From an uncultured Terriglobus sp. (GTDB lineage: Bacteria; Acidobacteriota; Terriglobia; Terriglobales; Acidobacteriaceae): a stretch of 22,222 nt of DNA. The translations under genes and the position numbers were made by a program. The notes beneath the pieces are model-generated. The model did not search any database. It was not told the origin of the DNA and worked only from the letters and a program-made list of their open reading frames with translations. Each line of letters opens with the position of its first letter. Positions within the stretch are counted from its first letter, which is position 1. This document shows positions 15,375-22,222 of the stretch, piece after piece. The stretch is taken from contig CALMRM010000308.1 in NCBI GenBank assembly GCA_937871605.1, forward strand, positions 1-22,222, in the 5' to 3' direction.

Positions 15375-15386
15375 AGCTGATCTTGT

Positions 15387-15767
15387 ATGAAACGTGCGAG
15401 AGCCGCTGAACAGATACCGCCCGTGGAACTTGCGATCCTGAACATCCTTTGGAACCACGGACCGCTGAGCGTGCAGGAGGTTCAGGCGAAACTGTCAGGC
15501 GACTCTGCCTACACCACCGTCCAAACGACCCTGAACACGATGGAGAAGAAGGGAAGGACGAAACGGACGCTGCAGGGACGGGCTTACGTCTACAAGGCTG
15601 CCCTAGCACGAGATGTCGCTATGAAGAGCGCCTTGAGGGATCTGGTGGACCGGATGTTCTCCGGTTCTGTAGAGAGCCTCGTAATGAACCTTCTTGAGTC
15701 GGAGCGCGTTGACGACAAGACCTTCGAAAGGCTGCAGGCACTGATTGCGAAGCGAGGGCAGTCATGA
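15387..15767 (+). CDS. BlaI/MecI/CopY family transcriptional repressor
   Basis: The 126-residue winged-helix repressor has residues about 10-75 as the DNA-binding domain (PVELAILNILWNHGPLSVQE, YTTVQTTLNTMEKKGRTKRT, GRAYVYKAAL). The C-terminal helical dimerisation part (LRDLVDRMFSGSVESLVMNL) follows, with SERVDDKTFERLQALI near the end. Length is normal. In this family an M56 membrane protease signals relief of repression, and the next gene overlaps by ATGA (15764-15767), so the two are translationally coupled. AGGAG sits 10 bases before the ATG. A promoter and CCTAG palindrome upstream suggest autoregulation. Because no penicillin-binding sensor domain is encoded, the controlled process is probably not beta-lactam resistance. 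Confidence 0.9.
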   Translation: MKRARAAEQIPPVELAILNILWNHGPLSVQEVQAKLSGDSAYTTVQTTLNTMEKKGRTKRTLQGRAYVYKAALARDVAMKSALRDLVDRMFSGSVESLVMNLLESERVDDKTFERLQALIAKRGQS

Positions 15768-16039
15768 ACATGCTGCTTAACTGGTGCACCTTCTTTGTCC
15801 TGAACTCTTTGTGGCAAATTCCCGTGCTGATCGCCATAGCAGCTCTGCTTGTGAGATTACTGCCTAAGCTCTCTAACGCGCTCGAACACCACGTTTGGGT
15901 CTGCTGCCTGCTGCTCGGTGTGGCAGTTCCCGGCGTTTCGACCTACATGGCCGTCGTCCCCGTACGTGGTCCGGAAGCCATCGCGGTGTCTGAGAGGGAC
16001 CGCTGGAAGTCCCGCATCCTCCTGAGCATGGCCGTTTGA
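15764..16039 (+). CDS. M56 BlaR1-like protease, N-terminal membrane part (split by frameshift)
   Basis: The 91-residue frame starts at the ATG overlapping the repressor stop. It contains two membrane segments (FFVLNSLWQIPVLIAIAALL and VWVCCLLLGVAVPGVSTYMA), the usual beginning of BlaR1/MecR1-type M56 proteins. It then runs into an extracytoplasmic loop (AIAVSERDRWKSRI) and stops at 16037-16039. The rest of the protein continues in another frame that overlaps by a few bases. The break falls in the loop before the third membrane segment. Either one gene carries a frameshift here, or two coupled polypeptides are made. A full-length protein is the family norm. Confidence 0.7.
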   Translation: MNMLLNWCTFFVLNSLWQIPVLIAIAALLVRLLPKLSNALEHHVWVCCLLLGVAVPGVSTYMAVVPVRGPEAIAVSERDRWKSRILLSMAV

Positions 16040-16902
16040 CAGAACCGATGACAGCCGTAGAAACAACAACCGCATGGCATAGTCCCTTCCGCTTGGTTGC
16101 AGGCTTCTACTTGGGATCAGTTGTCATCGGAGGCGGCTATCTATTGCTCCGCCTCAAGAGGACTCGGCGCATCGTGGCGAGTCGGCAGGCCGTGAGCATG
16201 ACCATACCGAACCTACCTGTACATCGCCGGTGCAGACATGTCGGTTTGTTCTTTAGCAGGGAACTGATGATGCCAGCGACGCTCCACTGGCCGACGCCGA
16301 TGATTCTGGTGCCAGAAGCATTTGAGGGGCTGCCGGGGCCTGAACAGGCTGCTGTCCTTGCCCACGAGATGGCACATGTTGAGCGAGCGGACTTCCTCAA
16401 GAACTTCCTGTTGGAAGTCGCGTCCTTGCCGCTCAGCTACCACCCGCTGACTCGGTGGGTGAAGCGGAAGATCGCAGCATCTCGCGAGGCGCTCTGTGAC
16501 GAGATGGCAGCAGGCACCGCGACGAATAGAAGTAGGTACGCTCACGCACTCCTGAGCGTTGCTAGAACCATGGCTGGCCAGCGGCATACCGCAGGGCTGG
16601 TCCCCGGCATGACAGATACGCACCTTGAAAGGAGAATTATGAAACTGCTGCAAGCTCCTCTATTTGTCTCTCCGCTTCGCCGGACTCTCACGCAAGCCCT
16701 GTGTCTCTTGGCATTGCTCGGCGGGAGTGTGGGCGTGGTCCGTTTGAGCCTGCATCCTGTATCGGTCCAGGCGGCAGGGTCTCCGGCCTTCTCGTTTGAT
16801 CCTTCTCAGACGTTGGACACACTCAAGACACCCGCTCAACGGAAGACAGCGCCGGATTTCACTCTGGTGGATAACAAACGGCAAGAAGATCACCCTATCT
16901 GA
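16036..16902 (+). CDS. M56 BlaR1-like protease, catalytic part (split by frameshifts)
   Basis: The 288-residue frame begins at a TTG in a region already open upstream, consistent with a continuation of the membrane part before it. It contains a third membrane segment (FRLVAGFYLGSVVIGGGYLL), the zinc protease motif HEMAH (residues 110-114, in AAVLAHEMAHVERADF) and EALCDEMAAG (about 151-160, a likely third metal ligand). A fourth membrane segment follows (TQALCLLALLGGSVGVV, about 219-236). The end RKTAPDFTLVDN is the start of a thioredoxin-like domain. The frame then shifts: one extra A near 16875 (AACAAAC for AACAAC) sends it to a stop at 16902. M56 proteins cleave or inactivate the partner BlaI-type repressor. 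Confidence 0.8.
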   Translation: MTEPMTAVETTTAWHSPFRLVAGFYLGSVVIGGGYLLLRLKRTRRIVASRQAVSMTIPNLPVHRRCRHVGLFFSRELMMPATLHWPTPMILVPEAFEGLPGPEQAAVLAHEMAHVERADFLKNFLLEVASLPLSYHPLTRWVKRKIAASREALCDEMAAGTATNRSRYAHALLSVARTMAGQRHTAGLVPGMTDTHLERRIMKLLQAPLFVSPLRRTLTQALCLLALLGGSVGVVRLSLHPVSVQAAGSPAFSFDPSQTLDTLKTPAQRKTAPDFTLVDNKRQEDHPI

Positions 16903-17281
16903 CCACAAGGGAAAGGTCGTACTTCTGGATTTCTGGGCGACATGGTGTGGCGGCTGCAAGCTGGAGATCCCCTGGTACATGGAGTTTGATCGCAAGTACC
17001 GGAAGGATGGCTTGGCGGTGATTGGAGTCTCCATGGACGACAAAGGCTGGGAGGCAGTTCGGCCCTTCCTTGCCAAGAAGCGCGATGACGAGACCGGAGG
17101 CATGATCGCGATGCAGTACCCTATCGTGATCGGGAACGATGCCCTGGGAAGCCGCTTCGGTCTCACTTCCATGCCCATGACACTGCTGATCGACAAGGCT
17201 GGGAAGATTGCGGTCTCGCACACAGGTGTCGTGGACAAGGGGAACTTCGAAGCGAACATTCGGCAGCTGCTCAAGCAGTAA
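16870..17281 (+). CDS. TlpA/thioredoxin-like C-terminal domain of the M56 protein
   Basis: The frame reads NGKKITLSDHKGKVVLLDFW, then ATWCGGCKLEIPWYMEFDRK, GLAVIGVSMDDKGWEAVRPF and FGLTSMPMTLLIDKAGKIAV to a stop at 17279-17281. This is a complete TlpA-type thiol-disulfide domain with a CGGC active site and the cis-Pro context SMPMT. The frame is open upstream to 16796 but that part is not domain-like, and no credible start codon or ribosome binding site precedes it. The domain begins (APDFTLVDN) at the end of the previous frame. It is therefore best read as the C-terminal extracytoplasmic domain of an M56-thioredoxin fusion. The fusion replaces the usual penicillin-binding sensor. Confidence 0.8.
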
Positions 17282-17289
17282 AGCTCAGC

Positions 17290-17323
17290 GTGCTAGCAAT
17301 CTCAATGGCTGAGTTGCTAGCAC
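17290..17323 (+). terminator. Strong hairpin after the BlaI/M56 operon
   Basis: GTGCTAGCAA (17290-17299) pairs with TTGCTAGCAC (17314-17323), and inside it CTCA pairs with TGAG, giving about 14 bp with one bulge and a 5-base loop. It lies 8 bases after the stop codon. There is no clear T-tract. Confidence 0.6.
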
Positions 17324-17419
17324 GTTACATACACGGAAGCCCGCGCCGTAGCTGAAGCTTATGCGTCACCAGCTCTCGGTGGACGGCTTGGTATTAGGTC
17401 AGATGTTAGTCTCCCGGCC

Positions 17420-17425
17420 TACAAT
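17420..17425 (+). promoter_or_regulatory. Possible -10 box of the deacetylase gene
   Basis: TACAAT ends five bases before the ATG at 17431 and no ribosome binding site is present. If used, transcription would begin at or very near the start codon, giving a leaderless mRNA. No clear -35 box is seen. Confidence 0.4.
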
Positions 17426-17430
17426 CCCTC

Positions 17431-18408
17431 ATGCGTCCCTTCGTGATTGCCGCTGCTTTGCTGTTCAGTTTGAAGCTCGTTGGTCAGCAAGCAACCCCGG
17501 TGCAGCCAACCATGGCAATTACCTTCGATGACCTTCCAGTTCACGGTGCGTTGCCACCTGGAGAGACACGTCTACAGATTGCGCAATCGATCCTTTCGAC
17601 ACTGAAGATCAATCAAATGCCGCCTGTTTACGGCTTTGTGAATGCACGTCGCTTGATGCCCGCCGATCCGGCGCACGCTGCGACGAACCGGGAGAACATC
17701 AGGCCGACTGACCCTGATTACGCGTTCCTGACTGCTTGGAGGGCTGCTGGCCAGCCACTTGGTAACCACACGGCGAATCACCCATCGCTGGATGAAAGCA
17801 CTGCGGCAGAGTTCGAACAAAACATTCTGGATGACGAACCAACCCTGGCGGCCCTCATGGGGAACGAGGATTGGCACTGGTTCCGCTTCCCCTACCTTCA
17901 GGAAGGCGACACGCTGGCCAAACATCGCGAAGTTCGGGACTGGCTTGTGGCTCATCATTACCGCACGGCTCAAGTCACTATGGACTTTGAAGACTATCTT
18001 TGGAATGCGCCCTACGCTCGCTGCGTAGCGAATCACGACGAAGCATCCATCAACTATCTGCACACCTCCTACCTGGCAGCTGCTGGGCAGTATATGAGCC
18101 TGTTCCGGCTGCTTTCCTATGAGGCTTATGGCCGTGAGATTCCGTATGTACTGCTATTGCACGTCGGGGCGTTTGAAGCGGTTATGCTGCCCGATCTGTT
18201 GAAGTTGTACCGTCACGCCGGTATGAAGTTTGTCACGTTGCAGGATGCTGAGGCTGACCCCGCTTACGCGCACGATGTGGATCTAGGAATGAAAGGTGGA
18301 GGCGGCCTGCTGGAGTTGATGGCGTACAAGGAAAAGATTCCGTTTCCTCCCAACTCAAAGCCGTACAAGCAACTTGAGGATATCTGCCCAGTCGCGGTAG
18401 GCAAGTGA
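17431..18408 (+). CDS. Exported polysaccharide deacetylase (NodB-like)
   Basis: The 325-residue protein has a signal peptide (residues 1-19, hydrophobic AAALLFSLKLVG). NodB-homology motifs: AITFDDLP (Asp33, Asp34), the metal-binding GNHTANHPSL (His113, His117), FRFPYL (Arg152) and LLLHVGAFEA near residue 245 with the motif-5 Leu-His. This family removes N- or O-acetyl groups from chitin-, peptidoglycan- or xylan-like polymers using a metal ion. The substrate is not shown by sequence. All main motifs are present, so it is probably active in the periplasm or outside the cell. The ATG at 17431 gives the signal peptide directly. A single gene, 150 bases after the M56 operon. Confidence 0.88.
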   Translation: MRPFVIAAALLFSLKLVGQQATPVQPTMAITFDDLPVHGALPPGETRLQIAQSILSTLKINQMPPVYGFVNARRLMPADPAHAATNRENIRPTDPDYAFLTAWRAAGQPLGNHTANHPSLDESTAAEFEQNILDDEPTLAALMGNEDWHWFRFPYLQEGDTLAKHREVRDWLVAHHYRTAQVTMDFEDYLWNAPYARCVANHDEASINYLHTSYLAAAGQYMSLFRLLSYEAYGREIPYVLLLHVGAFEAVMLPDLLKLYRHAGMKFVTLQDAEADPAYAHDVDLGMKGGGGLLELMAYKEKIPFPPNSKPYKQLEDICPVAVGK

Positions 18409-18444
18409 GCCTGTCTTCAGTCGAACGTCGGGAAGGTACAGCTT

Positions 18445-19116
18445 ATGTGCGGCCGTTACGTACGTCGGAGTGACAAGCAAAAGCTGGCAGAGCACTTCCA
18501 CGCGCAACCGAACCCGCCTGAGCTGCCGATGCCGGACGCGGACTACAACGTAGCGCCGACGACGCACCAGCCGATCATCCGGCAGAGCAAAGAGATCGGC
18601 GACCGCGAGCTGATCCTGGCACGCTGGGGCCTTGTACCGTTCTTCACAAAGGACCTAAAGGACGTGAAAGGCCTCTCCACCATCAACGCGCGTTCGGAGA
18701 CGATCAGCAAAGCCCCGACCTGGCGCGAGCCGTTTCGCAAGCGGCGCTGCCTGGTGCCGGTCTCGGCGTTTTACGAATGGGATAAGTTCTCAGCGCCGCC
18801 AAAGAAGCCCTATGCCTTCGAGCTGAGCAGCAGAGGCACTTTCGCCTTCGCAGGCTTGTGGGACGCCTGGAAGGATCGGGAAGGGCACTGGCTGCAGTCC
18901 TTCGCCATCGTGACGACCGAAGCGAACGAGCTGATAGCACCGATACACCCGCGTATGCCGGTCATCCTCCACGCGAGGGACTATGACCGCTGGCTGGACA
19001 GGGAAGAGACGGAACGACTGCCGCTCGACCTCTTGCGTCCCTTCGAGTCGGAAGCCATGGAGATGTACGAGGCGAATCCGAAGGTTGGAACGTGCGGAAC
19101 AACGGGCCAGAGCTGA
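18445..19116 (+). CDS. yedK: SRAP (YedK/HMCES) protein, abasic-site DNA crosslinking
   Basis: The 223-residue protein is of the SOS response-associated peptidase family, which forms a covalent thiazolidine link to abasic sites in single-stranded DNA through Cys2. Key residues seen: Cys2 (MCGRYV), Asn35 (YNVAPT), Asn81 (NARSET), Glu111 (AFYEW) and His168 (HPRMPV). Asn81, Glu111 and His168 correspond to the E. coli catalytic set. The last residues (NPKVGTCGTTGQS) leave the family pattern. Restoring one G near 19089 gives KVGNVRNNGPELMRAATMAA and VEGELPL, ending at 19163, which fits the family. The catalytic core is unaffected. It faces the dnaE2 unit, so two DNA-damage functions lie side by side. 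No LexA box was recognised. Confidence 0.9.
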   Translation: MCGRYVRRSDKQKLAEHFHAQPNPPELPMPDADYNVAPTTHQPIIRQSKEIGDRELILARWGLVPFFTKDLKDVKGLSTINARSETISKAPTWREPFRKRRCLVPVSAFYEWDKFSAPPKKPYAFELSSRGTFAFAGLWDAWKDREGHWLQSFAIVTTEANELIAPIHPRMPVILHARDYDRWLDREETERLPLDLLRPFESEAMEMYEANPKVGTCGTTGQS

Positions 19117-19265
19117 TGCGGGCCGCTACTATGGCCGCTGTGGAGGGTGAGCTACCCTTGTGATTTCTCTGCAACGTAAGAGAAAGCACTCGACCGCTGC
19201 GACGATTGTCTCTGCTGCAGCCCCTTCTTGTAATTGCTGGCAGCAGCAACCCTATTGCTTCACCG

Positions 19266-19478
19266 CTAGCGTAGAACGTTGTAGGCACGCTGTTCGGGCC
19301 ACAGCTTGCCTTTGTTCTGCTGTTTCCACTCAAAGCTGCGGGCACATGCAGCGTTCGGACAAAGCAGCCTCGTTGAGTCCTTCGGGTCAAGCCGGAAAGT
19401 CCGGGCGTCAATGCCGGTCCTGCAGTGTGGACAGCGCCACGCGCCGGTGAGACGGTTGTTGCGGCTGGCGCTCAGCAA
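19266..19478 (-). CDS. Small zinc-ribbon protein
   Basis: The 70-residue protein reads LSASRNNRLTGAWRCPHCRT, GIDARTFRLDPKDSTRLLC, PNAACARSFEWKQQNKGKLW, PEQRAYNVLR. Two cysteine pairs (CPHC and CPNAAC) about 25 residues apart form a zinc ribbon, followed by a basic/aromatic end. The TTG start at 19478 is chosen because AGGAGG sits just before it. It overlaps the stop of the preceding 70-residue gene by seven bases (TTGCTGA), indicating translational coupling. It is the third gene of the unit starting with dnaE2. A nucleic-acid or protein-binding role is likely but not shown. Confidence 0.6.
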   Translation of the reverse strand: MLSASRNNRLTGAWRCPHCRTGIDARTFRLDPKDSTRLLCPNAACARSFEWKQQNKGKLWPEQRAYNVLR

Positions 19479-19684
19479 TCTTCCTCCTGCAGGTGTCGTT
19501 CGATTTCTTCCCACACGATGCGAACGAACTCGACGGAATCTCTCACCTGTTCGCGTACGGGTACAGTGTTGGCGCTGATGTAGCGTTGCTGGCGCAGCCG
19601 GAAGGCGGCGATGCGGCAGGCGTTTTCCAGCCACCAGTCTTTGGGCGGTTGCTTCTCGACAGGTGAAGTCATCGGTCTGCTCAT
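19472..19684 (-). CDS. Conserved-looking small protein downstream of dnaE2
   Basis: The 70-residue protein reads MSRPMTSPVEKQPPKDWWLE, NACRIAAFRLRQQRYISANT, VPVREQVRDSVEFVRIVWEE, IERHLQEEDC. It is charged and helical, without signal peptide or membrane segment. It starts nine bases after the dnaE2 stop and overlaps the next gene, so it belongs to the dnaE2 transcription unit. No family was recognised. The position suggests co-expression with the mutasome polymerase after DNA damage. Confidence 0.65.
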   Translation of the reverse strand: MSRPMTSPVEKQPPKDWWLENACRIAAFRLRQQRYISANTVPVREQVRDSVEFVRIVWEEIERHLQEEDC

Positions 19685-19693
19685 GGCGTGACC

Positions 19694-22222
19694 CTAGTGA
19701 AAGTCATGGGATTCCATGGGAGCGGCGGTGATGTCCAGCTCCTCGATGTGCTTGGCGCGGAGATGAATTACCTTGTCGATGTTCTGCAGTGAGCCCTCGA
19801 TCATCAGGAACTTGGCATAGGTCACGAGTGACCGGTTTGCCTCGTAGAGGTCCGGGTCAACGATGGCGTTGGCGATGCCGGTTTCATCCTCCAACGAAAG
19901 AAAGATGAAGCCGTGGGCGGTGCCGGGCCGCTGCCGGGCGATGACCTGCCCGGCGATGCGGAGTTTCACTCCATGACGTACCAACTTCAGATCGTCGGCG
20001 CGGAAGACCTGCAACTCGCGCATGCGGGGTCGGCAGTGCGCCATTGGGTGCCGTCCGACGGTGACGCCGGTTCCGGCGTAGTCTGCGACCATGCGCTCTT
20101 CCGGGTTCATGGCTTCGAGCGGAGAGTCTTCGTCCTCGTCACCATCCAATTCCGATAGCAACGGCCCGGCCTGCCGCCCGGCGCGTTCGACCTGCCAGAG
20201 CGCATCGCGGCGGTGCGTCCTGTCGCCCAGTGAGTTGAGGGCACCAGTTTCAGCGAGCGTGGAAAGGTCGGCCTGCGAGAGTGAGGGCACACGGCGGGCA
20301 AGTTCTTCGATAGAACCGAATGGCCGCATGGCACGGACATGCTCGATTTCCGCCGCAACGGTTGCGCGTAGCCCTCGCACGTATCGGAACCCGAGCCGGA
20401 GCGAGTGGCTGTCGTCCGGCTCGCGCTCCAGAACGCAGTTCCACTCGGAGCGCAGCATGTCCACCGGCCTGATGCGAAGGCCATGCCGCTGGGCATCCTT
20501 CACCAGCACGGCAGCGGAGTAGAAGCCCATCGGCTGGTTGTTGAGGATGGCGGCTGTGAAGACGGGCAGGTAGTGGAACTTCAGCCAAGCTGAGGCATAC
20601 GCAATCAGGGCGAAACTTGCGGCGTGGCTTTCCGGGAAGCCGTACAGCGCGAAGGAACTGATGGCGAGGATGATCTCTTCCTGTGCCTTGATGCCGACGC
20701 CGTTCGCGTCCATGCCGGCGCGCAACTTGATCTCCAGTGCCTTCATCTTGTCTTGCGATCTGCGGCTGCCGAGTGCGCGGCGCAGCTCTTCGGCTTCACC
20801 GCCTGTAAAGTTCGCAATGACCATGGCCATGCGCAACAATTGCTCCTGGAAAAGCGGCACGCCCAGCGTTCGCTTCAGCACCGGCTCCAAGAGCGGGTGC
20901 GGGTACTCGATGTCCTGCCGTCCCTGCCTGCGTTCCATGTAGGGGTTCATCATCTGGCCGACGATGGGGCCGGGCCGGATGATGGCAACCTGCACCACAA
21001 GATCGTAAAACTTGTCCGGGTTGTTACGGGGTAGGGAGGCCATCTGCGCCCGGCTTTCCACCTGGAACAGGCCAATGGTGTCGGCCCGGCGCAACGACTC
21101 GTAGACTTTCGGATCGTCGTGCGGGATCTGCGCGATGTCCACGTGCTTGCCGTAATACTTCGGAATCAGCTCGACACAATCCTTGAGGACGGCCATCATG
21201 CCCAGACCGAGCAGGTCCACCTTGATGAGGCCCATGTCGGAACAGTCTTCCTTGTCCCATTGGACTACGTTGCGGCCCGGCATGGACGCCGGTTCGATGG
21301 GCACGACGGAGGCGAGCTGACCCTGCGCGATGATCATGCCGCCCGAGTGCTGGCCCAAGTGCCGGGGCAGGTCGAGCATGCGAATCGACAGCTCAAGGTA
21401 CTTCGCGATGCGGGGATGGTGGAGGTCGAATCCGGCCTGCTGGAAATGGTGCTCCATGGTGTCGGTCGGGCCTTTCCACTCGAAGGAGCCGACTAATCGC
21501 GTGAGCCGGGTCTGCATGTCGGCATCGAAGCCAAGCGACTTGCCCACCTCACGGGCAGCGGAGCGGCCCCGGTAGGTGATGACGTTGGCACACATGGCCG
21601 CCCCGAGCTGGCCGTAACGCTCGTAGACATACTGAATGGCCTTCTCGCGGTCATCGCCGGATGGCAGGTCCAGGTCGATGTCGGGCCATTCACCGCGCAC
21701 CTCGGAGAGGAAACGTTCGAAGAGCAGCTCCATGCCCACCGGGTCTACGGCGGTGATGCCCAGCGAATAGCAGACGGCGGAGTTGGCGGCGGAGCCGCGG
21801 CCCTGCACAAGTATGCCGTTCCTGCGGCAATACTCGACGATGTCCCACACGATCAGGAAGTAACCCGCAAGCCCGAGCTTCCGGATGAGCGCCAGTTCCT
21901 TCTCCACCTGCTTGTCCGCTCGGGCTCTCAAACTCCTGCTAGACTTCGCGCCGTAGCGCCGGGCGACACCCTCGGTAGTGCGTTTCTGAAGAAAACTGTC
22001 CATGTCGTCGCCAGCGGGTATCGGGTAGCGGGGAAACTCGTATCCCATGTCCTTCATCTGGAAGGTGAGCCGGTCAGAGAGCGCGCCGGTGTTGCCGATT
22101 GCTTCCGGAACGTCCTGGAAAAGGGAACACATCTGCTCGGCGGAACGGAGGTGGCGCTTGCCGTTCTTTTGTAGAAGCAGACCTGCATCGTCCAGGGAAC
22201 AGCCGTGCCGGATGCTGGTCAG
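19694..22222 (-). CDS. dnaE2: Error-prone DNA polymerase DnaE2/ImuC (5' end outside window)
   Basis: The minus-strand frame is open to the window edge; 842 residues are visible of roughly 1,050 usual for the family. The visible start (TSIRHGCSLDDAGLLLQKNG) is the end of the PHP region. Then come the palm (GRGSAANSAVCYSLGITAVD; WPDIDLDLPSGD with catalytic Asp pair near residues 181-183), the fingers region (MIRPGP-like AIIRPGPIVGQMMNPY, FQEQLLRMAMVIANFTGGEA, LRRALGSRRS, GFPESHAASFALIAYASAWL), a helix-hairpin-helix part and a C-terminal OB-fold (VKLRIAGQVIARQRPGTAHG, FIFLSLEDETGIAN). The set is intact. DnaE2 acts with ImuA and ImuB in damage-induced translesion synthesis; those genes would lie upstream, off the window. 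A 70-residue gene follows nine bases after the stop. Confidence 0.95.
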   Translation of the reverse strand: MTSIRHGCSLDDAGLLLQKNGKRHLRSAEQMCSLFQDVPEAIGNTGALSDRLTFQMKDMGYEFPRYPIPAGDDMDSFLQKRTTEGVARRYGAKSSRSLRARADKQVEKELALIRKLGLAGYFLIVWDIVEYCRRNGILVQGRGSAANSAVCYSLGITAVDPVGMELLFERFLSEVRGEWPDIDLDLPSGDDREKAIQYVYERYGQLGAAMCANVITYRGRSAAREVGKSLGFDADMQTRLTRLVGSFEWKGPTDTMEHHFQQAGFDLHHPRIAKYLELSIRMLDLPRHLGQHSGGMIIAQGQLASVVPIEPASMPGRNVVQWDKEDCSDMGLIKVDLLGLGMMAVLKDCVELIPKYYGKHVDIAQIPHDDPKVYESLRRADTIGLFQVESRAQMASLPRNNPDKFYDLVVQVAIIRPGPIVGQMMNPYMERRQGRQDIEYPHPLLEPVLKRTLGVPLFQEQLLRMAMVIANFTGGEAEELRRALGSRRSQDKMKALEIKLRAGMDANGVGIKAQEEIILAISSFALYGFPESHAASFALIAYASAWLKFHYLPVFTAAILNNQPMGFYSAAVLVKDAQRHGLRIRPVDMLRSEWNCVLEREPDDSHSLRLGFRYVRGLRATVAAEIEHVRAMRPFGSIEELARRVPSLSQADLSTLAETGALNSLGDRTHRRDALWQVERAGRQAGPLLSELDGDEDEDSPLEAMNPEERMVADYAGTGVTVGRHPMAHCRPRMRELQVFRADDLKLVRHGVKLRIAGQVIARQRPGTAHGFIFLSLEDETGIANAIVDPDLYEANRSLVTYAKFLMIEGSLQNIDKVIHLRAKHIEELDITAAPMESHDFH

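Noticed and set aside
15387..17281. Calling the operon a beta-lactam resistance system
   Set aside because: No beta-lactamase is present and the sensor position holds a thioredoxin domain, not a penicillin-binding domain.
20091..20522. 143-residue plus-strand frame
   Set aside because: It is antisense to dnaE2 and Ser/Arg-rich, an artefact of the polymerase gene's codon use.

Overview
The window looks like a chromosomal segment of a moderately GC-rich, Gram-negative soil bacterium. The best guess is Acidobacteriota (Terriglobia). This is an inference from gene content: a secreted DUF1800/DUF1501 pair with long linker and Ig-like domains, a BlaI repressor beside an M56 peptidase fused to a thioredoxin domain, a DnaE2 mutasome polymerase, and an outer-membrane beta-barrel protein. 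No rRNA, tRNA or CRISPR array was seen.

Layout. Bases 1-5621 hold three intact exported proteins on the plus strand: DUF1800 (5' end off the window), a Tat-exported DUF1501 protein, and a LamG-SGNH hydrolase. From about 5620 to 14800 lies a gene-poor accessory region. Its recognisable genes are a beta-barrel protein, a DUF3761 protein, a small membrane protein and ssb. Most other coding traces there are broken: a three-frameshift exported protein, a PIN-domain toxin remnant and several unidentified remnants. The most distinctive content is a three-gene cassette present twice (about 9173-10391 and 11822-13308). Each copy encodes an HTH/zinc-ribbon DNA-binding-like protein, a small Rap1a/Tai-like protein and a small helical protein. 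Each copy is damaged in a different gene. Two single-HTH mini-genes follow. From 14760 to 15300 there is a GC-rich, apparently non-coding stretch with inverted repeats, bracketed by two copies of a similar CTAG-rich element.

Bases 15300-17330 hold a BlaI repressor, an M56 protease and a thioredoxin-domain unit. It has a recognisable promoter and CCTAG palindrome in front and a strong hairpin behind. It reads as one transcription unit in which the M56-thioredoxin fusion is split by two frameshifts. It is followed by an exported polysaccharide deacetylase and then a DNA-damage neighbourhood: an SRAP/YedK protein facing a minus-strand unit of dnaE2, a 70-residue protein and a zinc-ribbon protein.

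A recurring theme is single-base indels. At least eight genes show a clear continuation of the family sequence in a neighbouring frame, most often explained by one base lost from a short homopolymer. Several very long genes are intact. Some of these breaks may therefore be read or assembly errors rather than biology. The nonsense codon, the lost signal peptide and the remnant genes in the 7-14 kb region look like true decay.
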